Origin: Vallitalea maricola
GTDB lineage: Bacteria > Bacillota > Clostridia > Lachnospirales > Vallitaleaceae
Direction: 5' to 3'
Assembly: GCF_036985595.1 (NCBI RefSeq)
Contig: NZ_BTPU01000016.1
Location: 1-40,033 of the forward strand
Length of the DNA: 40,033 bases
The stretch's first letter is position 1; each line of letters begins with the position of its first letter. This document shows, one piece after another, positions 1 to 7,255 of this stretch. Below the pieces are notes generated by a model that was not told the DNA's origin, did no database searches, and saw only the letters and a list, made by a program, of their open reading frames with translations. The position numbers and the translations under genes are program-made.

Positions 1-73
1 TTTCTTATCATGCTTTTTTCATTATAATTAACGTTTCAAAATAAGTCAAGATTGATTAATTTTGATTTTTTAC

Positions 74-221
74 TATGTATATGTGGAGTCGTGAGGCAGG
101 ACGCCGAACCCAGCTTTTAACCTGACAGCCCTACTGGACTGTCAGAAATAATAATGGACTCGATGTCCATTATTATTTGTTGAGCTCAGGACGAGCAAGT
201 AGCTGGCGTAACATATACATA
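74..221 (+). ncRNA. Structured non-coding RNA, raiA-motif-like
   Basis: A GC-richer island sits in AT-rich DNA. An 11-bp outer stem pairs 74-84 with 211-221 exactly. Inside it, CTGACAG at 122-128 pairs with CTGTCAG at 139-145, and a perfect 14-bp hairpin pairs 146-159 with 165-178 around a 5-nt loop. CCAGCT at 110-115 can pair with AGCTGG at 201-206, and GCTC at 184-187 with GAGC at 193-196. Unpaired blocks such as GTGAGGCAGGACGCC (91-105) and GCTCAGGACGAGCAAGTAGC look like conserved RNA core. No long ORF covers it. The size, closed architecture and core strings resemble my memory of the raiA motif of Firmicutes, but I could not run a covariance model. Strand is inferred from that resemblance. 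The rest of 1-407 is AT-rich and shows nothing else clear; no raiA gene is visible. Confidence 0.6.
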
Positions 222-407
222 TACTATTTTGCAAAAGCCACAACAGAACAAACATTTTTTCTAACTTACTTGCAAATATAATTAAATTCCTATCATCATA
301 ACAACTTACGTCTACAAAATTATTAATTAATTATATGAAATTTCACTTGCAGAAAATCTCAATTCCATGTATTATTATACCAATACTATTTTTAGAGGTG
401 AGAAATT

Positions 408-650
408 ATGAATATCGATTTTTCTTTAATCATACAACTTATACTAGTTGCCTTAATCATGTACTTTATGTATATTCATATTGATACTAATAATAGTATG
501 CGTTTCTTTAAACAAATATTTATCTATAACACCATTAGTTCGACTCAATATCTTGATTATAAAACTACACTATATCAAGAAGATATTGAATCGTATCATA
601 AATATAAAATATGGATTTTCTTCGAGAAAACGAAACTAATATTCAACTAA
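408..650 (+). CDS. Small membrane protein, unknown function
   Basis: This is an 80-residue protein with one strongly hydrophobic N-terminal segment (about residues 5-23) followed by a polar, Tyr- and Lys-rich tail, so it is probably a single-pass membrane protein. The start is an ATG preceded by AGAGGTGAG at 394-402. It ends 34 bp before the YidC-like gene and shares its strand, so the two are probably cotranscribed. I recognise no family. It may be a partner or substrate of the neighbouring insertase, but only the adjacency supports that. Confidence 0.6.
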   Translation: MNIDFSLIIQLILVALIMYFMYIHIDTNNSMRFFKQIFIYNTISSTQYLDYKTTLYQEDIESYHKYKIWIFFEKTKLIFN

Positions 651-684
651 ATCAACCTAAAACCAAAAACTAGGAGGAATTTAA

Positions 685-1353
685 TTGAATATTGTAATAA
701 AGTTTTTATCTGATATATTAAACCAACTGTATTATGTAGTTAATGATTGGGGTATCACTATAATTCTAATTACACTACTTATTAAAATACTGTTAATACC
801 ACTAACTATCAAACAGAAAAAGGGCTTAGAACTTCAACAAAAATTATCTAAAGAAGTAGAAAGTATCAAGAAAAAATATAATAATGACAAAGCTAAAATG
901 GAAAAAGAAATCAATAAAATCTCCAGCAAGTATTCTGGTAGTATGATAGGTTGTTTATTAACATTTGTACAACTTCCAATTATGATATCACTCTACAGAG
1001 CTGTTGCTAGTATACCTCTTGAGGTGACATCCACTGTTATCTTACCTTGGATAACAAATTTAAAAGCCCCTGATAATTATTATATTATACCAATAATATC
1101 CGTAATAATTCACTTAATGCCTAATATCATGTACTATCTTAATATATTCAAAGAATTAGAATTAACCAAACCAAATAAAGTCATGATTATAAGTACAATA
1201 ATAATAAATGCTTTATTTATATCAAAAGCACCTGTTATAGTAGGGTTATATTGGATTGTATCAGGTTTATATACCTTTATAGAACAATTAATAACTAATA
1301 TTATAATGCTGAGAAAAAAAGCTCAATATAAAGCTTCTCTACAAGAAAAATAA
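685..1353 (+). CDS. Short YidC/Oxa1-family membrane insertase
   Basis: This 222-residue membrane protein has the YidC/Oxa1 layout of Gram-positive bacteria. There is a hydrophobic segment at about 22-40, a charged cytoplasmic coiled loop at about 42-80, then the signature QLPIMISLYRAVASI at about 97-111 and three further hydrophobic stretches. YidC proteins insert membrane proteins and assist the Sec translocon. The first core helix carries Lys34 where the family usually has the groove arginine. No N-terminal lipobox cysteine is present, unlike SpoIIIJ and YidC2 lipoproteins. The start is TTG, set by AGGAGG at 672-677. The divergent features and the small membrane protein just upstream suggest a specialised paralogue rather than the housekeeping insertase. 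Confidence 0.85.
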   Translation: MNIVIKFLSDILNQLYYVVNDWGITIILITLLIKILLIPLTIKQKKGLELQQKLSKEVESIKKKYNNDKAKMEKEINKISSKYSGSMIGCLLTFVQLPIMISLYRAVASIPLEVTSTVILPWITNLKAPDNYYIIPIISVIIHLMPNIMYYLNIFKELELTKPNKVMIISTIIINALFISKAPVIVGLYWIVSGLYTFIEQLITNIIMLRKKAQYKASLQEK

Positions 1354-1372
1354 ATTAGAATTGTTAATACAC

Positions 1373-1394
1373 TAGAGTCCTATTAAGGGCTCTA
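1373..1394 (+). terminator. Stem-loop after the YidC-like gene
   Basis: An 8-bp stem with one G-U pair (TAGAGTCC with GGGCTCTA) and a 6-nt loop begins 20 bp after the YidC-like stop codon. The following ATTTATTAT is only moderately T-rich, so this is a weak intrinsic terminator. Confidence 0.5.
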
Positions 1395-1490
1395 ATTTAT
1401 TATCTAAAACCCCTACCTTAGATGCAGCTGAATTAGATTTAATTAAGTACAAACCTTCACGCATAGAATATTAGTGGAGGTGATAGTCTA

Positions 1491-1655
1491 ATGGTAGATG
1501 GATACAAAGTAACTTCTTATATAACTAATTTATCCACGGGAGAAAGAGTTCCATATAATTCACTGACAAAAGAACAAAAAATTGAAGCTGAAAAAAAGAT
1601 GATTCACCAAATGATAAATGCTATAGGATATAATGTTAAAAGCATGAAAATATAA
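1491..1655 (+). CDS. 54-residue hypothetical protein
   Basis: A short ORF starts at ATG 1491 behind a strong GGAGGTGATAG (1477-1487) and ends at TAA 1655. The protein begins MVDGYKVTSYITNLSTGE and continues with a charged amphipathic stretch (LTKEQKIEAEKKMIHQMI) that is probably helical. It has no membrane segment and no cysteine. The good ribosome binding site and sensible composition favour a real gene. I do not recognise the family. It stands alone between a terminator-like stem and the decayed Cys-rich gene copy, so it may belong to the accessory patch rather than to the insertase unit. Confidence 0.55.
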   Translation: MVDGYKVTSYITNLSTGERVPYNSLTKEQKIEAEKKMIHQMINAIGYNVKSMKI

Positions 1656-1680
1656 AATCAATAAAGCTATGTACCTAGAA

Positions 1681-1931
1681 TCTAACATTATTTAGACTCT
1701 AACTTGCTGTATCCTATAAGCAATTGTCACACTCTGTTTTAGTAGCTGCTTCATCTGCTGGAGTTGGGTCTTCTACTGGATCTAACAACAAGGTTTCATT
1801 GTTTTTGGTCTAGTACATAACTCCAGTGGTTGAAATACTTTGTTCTAACAAATCACCTTCAACAAATTCTAAGCAAAAATTTTGCTCGCAAGGGGTTAAT
1901 TTGTATACATTTTAGTGTTACACAAAGACCT
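1681..1931. repeat. Direct repeat, copy A (partner 3615-3864)
   Basis: This roughly 250-bp segment aligns along its whole length with 3615-3864 in the same orientation. A block of nearly 90 bp (about 1692-1779) appears identical. The match includes sequence beyond the stop codon of the Cys-rich gene, down to its terminator hairpin, whose stem is degraded here. Identity stops sharply after ACACAAAGACCT. Confidence 0.9.
1714..1931 (-). pseudogene. Decayed 3' fragment of the Cys-rich protein gene
   Basis: Read on the minus strand, this corresponds to the last 72 or so codons of the Cys-rich gene at 3648-4451. It carries three single-base indels relative to that gene: one base lost near 1780, one gained in the A run near 1834, and one gained in the G run near 1893. 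It has no 5' part and no start. It is a non-functional relic of a second copy. The sharp loss of similarity at 1931 marks the breakpoint. The remaining DNA to 2142 is very AT-rich and holds only the promoter of the next gene. Confidence 0.85.
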
Positions 1932-2052
1932 CTTTGTCACATTATTACCCATATTATAAAATATACATAATATTAAGCAATATTCTAAATAATACAATTT
2001 ATTTTTAGTAAATTAGACAATAATTAATAATTATATTAAATTATTAAAATAG

Positions 2053-2081
2053 TTGAAAATATTAGTTTTATATGTTAATAT
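2053..2081 (+). promoter_or_regulatory. Likely sigma-A-type promoter for the secreted protein gene
   Basis: TTGAAA at 2053-2058 is separated by 17 nt from TAATAT at 2076-2081, about 65 bp upstream of the start codon. Such boxes also arise by chance in AT-rich DNA. Confidence 0.4.
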
Positions 2082-2145
2082 ATTAATGACAAGCTTGTTA
2101 ATTATTTTATAAAAAATTAAAATATGAAATTAAAGGAGGATAATG

Positions 2146-2715
2146 ATGAAGACATTTTTAAGAAATGGATTGATGAGTTTTTTAATAATGATTTTAGTTA
2201 TGGGGTCATTCTCTACGGCTTATGCAGGAGAATTAACTAAAATTAACGCACCAACTAATAATAGTTTTGAGATTGAGATTAATAGACAAGACTTACAAAA
2301 AAATGGTTCCACAGAAGTAATTGTTATAAAAGAAAGTGACGGAACCCTAAAAGTAATAGACAACAATGATGTAGCTGCTAATAGCACAGCAGTTTATTGT
2401 ACAGTTAAAGTAGCTGCATGGTTAAGTAGCTCTATTTTGGTAAATGTATCCGCTGAAGCATCAGCACCAATAAAGAAGGTTACAGGAAAAGTAAAAGTAA
2501 CAAAGGCAAGTTGGTTAAATCCCACTCAATTAGATTTAATTAATGTATCCCTTTATAATCCTGCAGGTAGTACTTTTTTAGGTGATCAATATACTGCATG
2601 GGTTGGTAGCGAAGATGAGATAAAGCTAAAATTCTATGACGTATACGCAACTGACTTATATGGAAGAGTAGGAAGCTTAATATCATGGTCCTCAGGAACA
2701 ATAAAAAGACCTTAA
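2146..2715 (+). CDS. Secreted protein of unknown function
   Basis: The protein has a classic signal peptide: Lys and Arg near the N-terminus, a hydrophobic core at about 9-22 and a likely cleavage after AYA. The mature part of about 160 residues is rich in Val, Thr, Ser and Asn with alternating hydrophobic residues, which suggests an all-beta fold. No anchor, lipobox or catalytic motif is visible. Two ATG codons occur in a row at 2143 and 2146. The second gives the better 6-nt spacing from AGGAGG at 2134-2139 and is used here (189 residues). It lies between the two copies of a 250-bp direct repeat. I do not recognise the family. Confidence 0.75.
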   Translation: MKTFLRNGLMSFLIMILVMGSFSTAYAGELTKINAPTNNSFEIEINRQDLQKNGSTEVIVIKESDGTLKVIDNNDVAANSTAVYCTVKVAAWLSSSILVNVSAEASAPIKKVTGKVKVTKASWLNPTQLDLINVSLYNPAGSTFLGDQYTAWVGSEDEIKLKFYDVYATDLYGRVGSLISWSSGTIKRP

Positions 2716-2741
2716 AAGTTAATATTTAATTTATTTTTTAC

Positions 2742-2788
2742 AACTACTATAAAGTAAAGTCTTAACTTTGACTTTCTTTATAGTAGTT
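2742..2788 (+). terminator. Stem-loop after the secreted protein gene
   Basis: A long stem pairs 2742-2761 with 2770-2788 (AACTACTATAAAG with CTTTATAGTAGTT plus an inner AAAGTC/GACTTT with one bulge) around a short loop. It sits 27 bp after the stop codon. The T-rich tail lies on the minus-strand side, so termination strength on the plus strand is uncertain. Confidence 0.55.
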
Positions 2789-2808
2789 AAATTAAGGAAA
2801 GGAAAAGT

Positions 2809-3558
2809 GTGATACGTTATTTTGCACACTTTACAAGAAAAATGCTAAAACCAATACCGTTAAATAAAATACATAACCAAAGTGATTACAATAATGACAT
2901 TTCTATAGATTTTAATTCGATTAAATCATTTGACATAGATTTTTTAGATAATTCTATAGAAAGCATAATAATAAATAATATAAATATTCAAATAGGGTTA
3001 GGTATGCTGTTTCCTTTTAAAGATTTGAGTAAAGATAACAATTTTAGGGAAAATATAGGATTTCTTGACAATAAGCCGATTGATCAACAAATAAAAGAGA
3101 TTCAAAAAATTTTTTCTAACTTACTGTTGATTAAAGTAGATGGAAAACCATGTATAGTCCAAGTATCAAAGCCCGCAGATGAAATATTTCATATTTTTAA
3201 GAAGCTATCAAATGAAGGGAAATTAAATAAGTGGGTATCCTACTTCTTGTTACGGAAACCGAAAGATGATGTCACAGAGGTTTCTGGTTATGAGTACATT
3301 TTGGATAGTCAGTCTATTGACGTATCACCATATTATTACAAACTTAATGAAGATGAATTTTTCAAATATTTTAGATTTAATAATCGAAATATAATTAGCA
3401 ATAGATGTATCCCAGTTAGTGGTTTTACTTTAGACGAAATTGATTCTGATCCATGTATCAAAGCATTTAGTAAAATTGTAAAAAAGCTATATGTTTATAC
3501 TTCCGAGGGAGGAATATCTACAAAGTATGATAAATTTATAAAATGGGTTGAGAAGTGA
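2809..3558 (+). CDS. Hypothetical cytoplasmic protein
   Basis: This 249-residue protein has no signal peptide or membrane helix. It is rich in Asn, Ile, Asp and Lys, with a distinct KVDGKPCIVQVSKPADEIF segment at about 113-131 in the middle. The start is GTG at 2809, with AAGGAAAGG at 2794-2802 as ribosome binding site. It follows the secreted protein after a stem-loop and lies inside the direct-repeat-bounded block. Its AT-rich composition matches its surroundings. I recognise no domain and offer no function. A role linked to the secreted neighbour is possible from position only. Confidence 0.6.
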   Translation: MIRYFAHFTRKMLKPIPLNKIHNQSDYNNDISIDFNSIKSFDIDFLDNSIESIIINNINIQIGLGMLFPFKDLSKDNNFRENIGFLDNKPIDQQIKEIQKIFSNLLLIKVDGKPCIVQVSKPADEIFHIFKKLSNEGKLNKWVSYFLLRKPKDDVTEVSGYEYILDSQSIDVSPYYYKLNEDEFFKYFRFNNRNIISNRCIPVSGFTLDEIDSDPCIKAFSKIVKKLYVYTSEGGISTKYDKFIKWVEK

Positions 3559-3610
3559 GAATGTGATTAAAATTGTGGTTTTTAAAGTTTGTTAATATTA
3601 TACATGTAAT

Positions 3611-3634
3611 AGAGTCTAACATTAGTTAGACTCT
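3611..3634 (-). terminator. Stem-loop after the Cys-rich gene
   Basis: A perfect 10-bp stem (AGAGTCTAAC with GTTAGACTCT) with a 4-nt ATTA loop lies 13 bp beyond the Cys-rich stop codon. No good T-run follows on the minus strand. It could serve both this gene and the convergent gene ending at 3558. A degraded copy exists in repeat A. Confidence 0.6.
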
Positions 3635-3864
3635 AACTTGCTGTATCCTATAAGCAATTGTCACACTCTGTTTTAGTAGCTGCTTCATCTGCTGGAGTTG
3701 GGTCTTCTACTGGGTCATAACAACAAGGTTTAATTGTTTTTGGTCTAGTACATAACTCCAGTGGTTGAATACTTTGTTCTAACAAATCACCTTCAACAAA
3801 TTCTAAGCAAGGATTTTGTTCGCAAGGGTTAATTGGTATACATTTTGGTGGTACACAAAGACCT
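3615..3864. repeat. Direct repeat, copy B (partner 1681-1931)
   Basis: This is the intact partner of repeat A. It covers the terminator hairpin and the last 72 or so codons of the Cys-rich gene. The two copies lie in the same orientation 1.7 kb apart and bracket the two orphan plus-strand genes. Confidence 0.9.
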
Positions 3865-4451
3865 GCATGTTTAAGTCTATACTGGATAAAGTAGATAGTT
3901 TTTAGATATAATGATAATCCAACAGCCATACATCCGTCGTCAAGGTCAAATTCTATAACTTTTGCTAATCCTTGGCAACCAATACCTTGGCGTAATTCAT
4001 TATTTCTATCAGGTCCCTCAACAAATCCTAGATAATTTATACAAGGAATACATTCTTTACACTCTCCATAATACGAAAGCCCATATGGAGCATATAAATC
4101 AATTGTTATTGATGATGGATTCGTATCATCATCACAATGTGGAGAATCCTTATCTGGGAGATATAGTGCTTGGAAGCATTCTTCTGCTAATACTCTGCAA
4201 TGTCTGTCTAATAATTTTGCTGCAAATCTGACTTTTAGTTTAGATAATGTAACTCTAACACAGTTAGGTCTTTTAGGTAAAGTTTCAACACATGAACCAT
4301 CAATTTCACCAATACTAAAATCAATATCAATAACTTTTAATTCAATCGCTTTAGTACATGGATTTTCTTCGAGTAAACATTCTGGTATCTTTATTTCTCT
4401 ACAAAGATTAATACCGCATTCGTCAAAAACTACTGGAGCAACACAAGTCAA
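3648..4451 (-). CDS. Cys-rich protein, possible spore coat or exosporium component
   Basis: The 267-residue protein has 24 cysteines spread over its length, many as CxxC, CC or PC pairs. It has no signal peptide and no membrane segment. The middle (about 35-130) alternates hydrophobic and polar residues, like a beta-rich domain. High cysteine without secretion signals is typical of cross-linked spore-surface proteins in Clostridia, but that function is inferred. The start is TTG at 4451, with AGGTGA 11 bp upstream. Only 36 bp separate it from the recombinase stop codon, leaving little room for its own promoter. A decayed 3' copy lies at 1714-1931. Alternatively it could be a cytoplasmic metal-binding protein. 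Confidence 0.7.
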   Translation of the reverse strand: MTCVAPVVFDECGINLCREIKIPECLLEENPCTKAIELKVIDIDFSIGEIDGSCVETLPKRPNCVRVTLSKLKVRFAAKLLDRHCRVLAEECFQALYLPDKDSPHCDDDTNPSSITIDLYAPYGLSYYGECKECIPCINYLGFVEGPDRNNELRQGIGCQGLAKVIEFDLDDGCMAVGLSLYLKTIYFIQYRLKHAGLCVPPKCIPINPCEQNPCLEFVEGDLLEQSIQPLELCTRPKTIKPCCYDPVEDPTPADEAATKTECDNCL

Positions 4452-4467
4452 TAACTTAGGTTCACCT
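4449..4467 (-). repeat. Att-like short repeat, Cys-rich gene side
   Basis: On the minus strand this reads AGGTGAACCTAAGTTATTG and ends with the TTG start of the Cys-rich gene. It matches 15 of 19 positions of the repeat at 5903-5921, including the 9-bp block AAGTTATTG. The two direct copies bracket the recombinase. The AGGTGA part could simply be two Shine-Dalgarno sequences; the 9-bp block is harder to explain that way. Confidence 0.4.
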
Positions 4468-4487
4468 AATAGTCAAGGGAACACATA

Positions 4488-5906
4488 TTAATCATTTCTA
4501 TAATAGTTTATTTGAATTGTTTTTCTAACTACATCCACTTCTATCTTATCAATAAAAGAGCTGTACATTTTATTTCTAATATGAATCGGATATTCATTAG
4601 TAGTAAATACATTGTGTAATAAAATAGTATTTTCTTCATCAAAAGATATAATACTTATATTTTCTAATTCCTTAATGAGGTTTTTGCGTTCTTCACTTAA
4701 TCTTGATTTATTTTCTTTGTACTCTTCAATAGAATCAACATCTTCAATGTAAGCTTTCTTAATCTTATCATACTTATTGTCTAATTTATTCAACTTACTC
4801 ATAATGAATTTTCTTTGATTGTTCATATATATTTTCTTATGCTTTGTAATGACCAAAACATTATTAAAATCTTTAACCAATTTATCTTCCATCAGTTTTT
4901 CAATCAAACTAACTCTAATCATCTTTCTTTGGAAACATGCTCCTTCAGAACTTTTTCTGCATCTGAAATATGAATATCTTTTTTGATTATTTTTATATAC
5001 CATACTTCCTTTACAATATGCACATTTTACTAATCCTGATAAATAATGACTATATTCATTAGAATGATTGATTTTCTTAGTTTTTTTCATCCGTTCAATC
5101 TTTTCTACGGCTTGATGGTATATATTATCATCAATAATCTTTTCGTGGTCACCATTAGAAATTATCCATTGTTCTTCTTTTTTTAGTGCACCATTTCTAT
5201 TTTTCCTATTCCATCTCACAATGCCAATATAAAATGGATTCTCGAGAATATATTTTATGGATTTGCTTTGAAATAATCCATTATTTTTGGTACGATATCC
5301 CATATTATTTAGTGTATTAGCTATATTAACATAACACATGTTATCATCAACAAATTTATTATAGATTAACTGTACTATTTCTTTTTCATCATTGTCAACA
5401 ACTACCTTTCCATTAACAAATTTATATCCCAAAGGAGGTCTTGTTTGCATTCCCCCTCTTTTTGCTTTTTCCTTCATACCTTTTTTAACTTCATCTGATA
5501 GATTAAGGGAATAATATTCCGCCATAGCTTCTAACATACTTTCAAGGATAATGGAAAATTTATCTTCCTCCAACTGTTCTGTTATACTGATAACTTTTAT
5601 ATTACAGTCTTTTTTTAAAAGTGATTTGTAAACCACACTATCTTCTCTGCTTCTAGCGAATCTATCAAATTTATGAACCAAAATTACATCAAATGGTTTT
5701 GGGGTTTCTTTTGCCTTCTTAATCATGGTCATGAAAGCTGGCCTTTTCTCAGCTTTTCTCCCTGAAATCCCTTCATCTATAAATATATTACACTCAGGTA
5801 TATGTATATTGTTTTTTTTTGCATATTGCATAATTGCATTTTTCTGGGCACTTGGGCTATATTCTAGCTGTTCGGAAGTACTTACTCTTATATACGCTGC
5901 ACCAAT
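4488..5906 (-). CDS. Large serine recombinase with non-canonical start
   Basis: This is a site-specific DNA recombinase of about 472 residues. From 5906 the frame reads IGAAYIRVSTSEQLEYSPSA, which contains the catalytic serine (Ser9). The resolvase domain follows to about 150, with the DRFARS motif, then a recombinase domain at about 155-265 and a zinc ribbon with Cys295, Cys298, Cys316 and Cys324. A lysine-rich coiled segment ends the protein. The first in-frame ATG is at 5831 and would delete the catalytic serine. Upstream of it an in-frame TGA leaves only ATT at 5906 as a plausible rare start, 9 nt after AGGTGA. Either ATT is used or the gene has lost its start. It is flanked by a short direct repeat and lies directly upstream of the Cys-rich gene. 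Confidence 0.85.
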   Translation of the reverse strand: MGAAYIRVSTSEQLEYSPSAQKNAIMQYAKKNNIHIPECNIFIDEGISGRKAEKRPAFMTMIKKAKETPKPFDVILVHKFDRFARSREDSVVYKSLLKKDCNIKVISITEQLEEDKFSIILESMLEAMAEYYSLNLSDEVKKGMKEKAKRGGMQTRPPLGYKFVNGKVVVDNDEKEIVQLIYNKFVDDNMCYVNIANTLNNMGYRTKNNGLFQSKSIKYILENPFYIGIVRWNRKNRNGALKKEEQWIISNGDHEKIIDDNIYHQAVEKIERMKKTKKINHSNEYSHYLSGLVKCAYCKGSMVYKNNQKRYSYFRCRKSSEGACFQRKMIRVSLIEKLMEDKLVKDFNNVLVITKHKKIYMNNQRKFIMSKLNKLDNKYDKIKKAYIEDVDSIEEYKENKSRLSEERKNLIKELENISIISFDEENTILLHNVFTTNEYPIHIRNKMYSSFIDKIEVDVVRKTIQINYYRND

Positions 5907-5921
5907 AACTTGTAATCACCT
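5903..5921 (-). repeat. Att-like short repeat, recombinase 5' side
   Basis: On the minus strand this reads AGGTGATTACAAGTTATTG, the partner of 4449-4467. The TTG at its end is out of frame with the recombinase, so recombinase translation does not explain its conservation. AT-rich DNA at about 5925-5990, just upstream, contains promoter-like stretches such as TATAAT near 5931-5945. Confidence 0.4.
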
Positions 5922-5991
5922 GCAATATATTCTTCTTATTATATTCTATTTTACTTTTTACTACTTTATTATTATATTCATTCAAACTATT

Positions 5992-6021
5992 AGGGCTGTC
6001 TGTTTATATACAGACAGCCCT
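5992..6021 (-). terminator. Terminator of the thiolase unit
   Basis: A perfect 12-bp stem (AGGGCTGTCTGT with ACAGACAGCCCT) with a 6-nt loop lies 6 bp beyond the thiolase stop codon. On the minus strand it is followed by TAATAGTTTG. Confidence 0.75.
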
Positions 6022-6027
6022 TACAAT

Positions 6028-7206
6028 CTATCTTTCCACTATTATGGCAGTTCCTTGACCTCCACCAATACATAATGTAGCCAAACCAGTTTTACTTTCA
6101 CGTTTTATCATCTCATATATTAGAGTCACTAATATACGTGCTCCTGATGCACCTATAGGATGACCTAATGCGATTGCTCCTCCGTTAACATTCACTTTTT
6201 CTTTATCCAAACCTAAATCTTTTAAAACAGCTATGGATTGTGCAGCAAATGCTTCATTGGCTTCAATTAGATCAAGGTCATCAACTGTCATTGAAGCTTT
6301 TTTCAGAGCTTTTTTAGTAGCTGGTACTGGAGCATAGCCCATTATGCTTGGATTAAGTGCCGCTGATGCATAAGATTTTATAGTAACCAAAGGTTCTATA
6401 CCTAATTCTTCTGCTTTTTCTTTAGCCATAACTATAAGCATAGCTCCACCATCATTGATTCCTGAAGCATTACCGGCTGTGACGGTACCTTCTTTATCAA
6501 ATGCTGGTCTTAACTTTCCAAGTTTTTCTATGGTCATACCATGTTTTGGAAATTCATCTTTATTAAATATTACGGGATCACCCTTGCGTTGAGGTATTAC
6601 TACTGGGACTATCTCATCTTGGAATCTATCTTCATTTTGAGCTTTCTCAGCTTTTAATTGACTGTTAAGAGAAAATTCATCTTGTTCTTCTCTTGTTATT
6701 CCCCATTGTTTCGCAATATTTTCAGCTGTGATTCCCATATGATATTTATTGAATATATCTGTTAATCCATCATTTATCATTGAATCAACAAGTTCACCAT
6801 TTCCCATCCTATAGCCCCATCTAGCTTTTGGTATCAAATATGGTGCATTACTCATACTTTCAACACCACCTGCAAGAACTACATCTGCATCCCCAAGCAT
6901 TATGAATTGTGCAGCCATACTCACAGTCCTAAGCGAAGAACCACAAACTTTATTGATTGTAATAGCAGGTGTAACTTCTGGTACATCCGCACCAATCGCA
7001 ATCTGTCTAGCAGTATTTTGTCCAAGCCCTGCTGTTAAGACATTACCTATAAGAACCTCATCAATGAGCTCTGGTTTTATTCCTGCTCTTTCAATTGCGG
7101 CTTTTGCTGTAACCACCCCTAGTTCAACAGCTGAAAGTTTAGCTAAACTACCTCCGAATTTACCTATTGGCGTCCTTGCTGCACCTACAATCACTACTTC
7201 TCTCAT
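6028..7206 (-). CDS. Acetyl-CoA acetyltransferase (thiolase)
   Basis: This 392-residue protein has the full length and motifs of biosynthetic-type thiolases. The acyl-accepting nucleophile is Cys88 in INKVCGSSLRTV. NGGAIALGHPIGASGAR near 340-356 supplies the catalytic histidine, and CIGGGQGTA near the C-terminus (Cys379) supplies the second catalytic cysteine. It condenses two acetyl-CoA to acetoacetyl-CoA or does the reverse cleavage. It starts at ATG 7206 with GGAGAGG upstream. It follows the SDR reductase gene by 49 bp and is probably cotranscribed. Thiolase plus reductase would yield 3-hydroxybutyryl-CoA, but no crotonase, dehydrogenase or PHB synthase gene is in the window. Confidence 0.93.
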   Translation of the reverse strand: MREVVIVGAARTPIGKFGGSLAKLSAVELGVVTAKAAIERAGIKPELIDEVLIGNVLTAGLGQNTARQIAIGADVPEVTPAITINKVCGSSLRTVSMAAQFIMLGDADVVLAGGVESMSNAPYLIPKARWGYRMGNGELVDSMINDGLTDIFNKYHMGITAENIAKQWGITREEQDEFSLNSQLKAEKAQNEDRFQDEIVPVVIPQRKGDPVIFNKDEFPKHGMTIEKLGKLRPAFDKEGTVTAGNASGINDGGAMLIVMAKEKAEELGIEPLVTIKSYASAALNPSIMGYAPVPATKKALKKASMTVDDLDLIEANEAFAAQSIAVLKDLGLDKEKVNVNGGAIALGHPIGASGARILVTLIYEMIKRESKTGLATLCIGGGQGTAIIVER

Positions 7207-7255
7207 AAATACCCAATCCTCTCCAAAAATAGTATTTTCTTATCATCTTCCTTTT

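Noticed and set aside
1430..1445. 16-bp match AATTAGATTTAATTAA also present inside the secreted protein gene near 2528
   Set aside because: It is short and almost entirely A and T, so chance is a sufficient explanation; flanking bases do not match.
3962..4231. Plus-strand ORF of 89 residues inside the Cys-rich gene
   Set aside because: It lies wholly antisense to a gene with clear composition and has His/Leu-rich, low-quality sequence. No ribosome binding site supports it.
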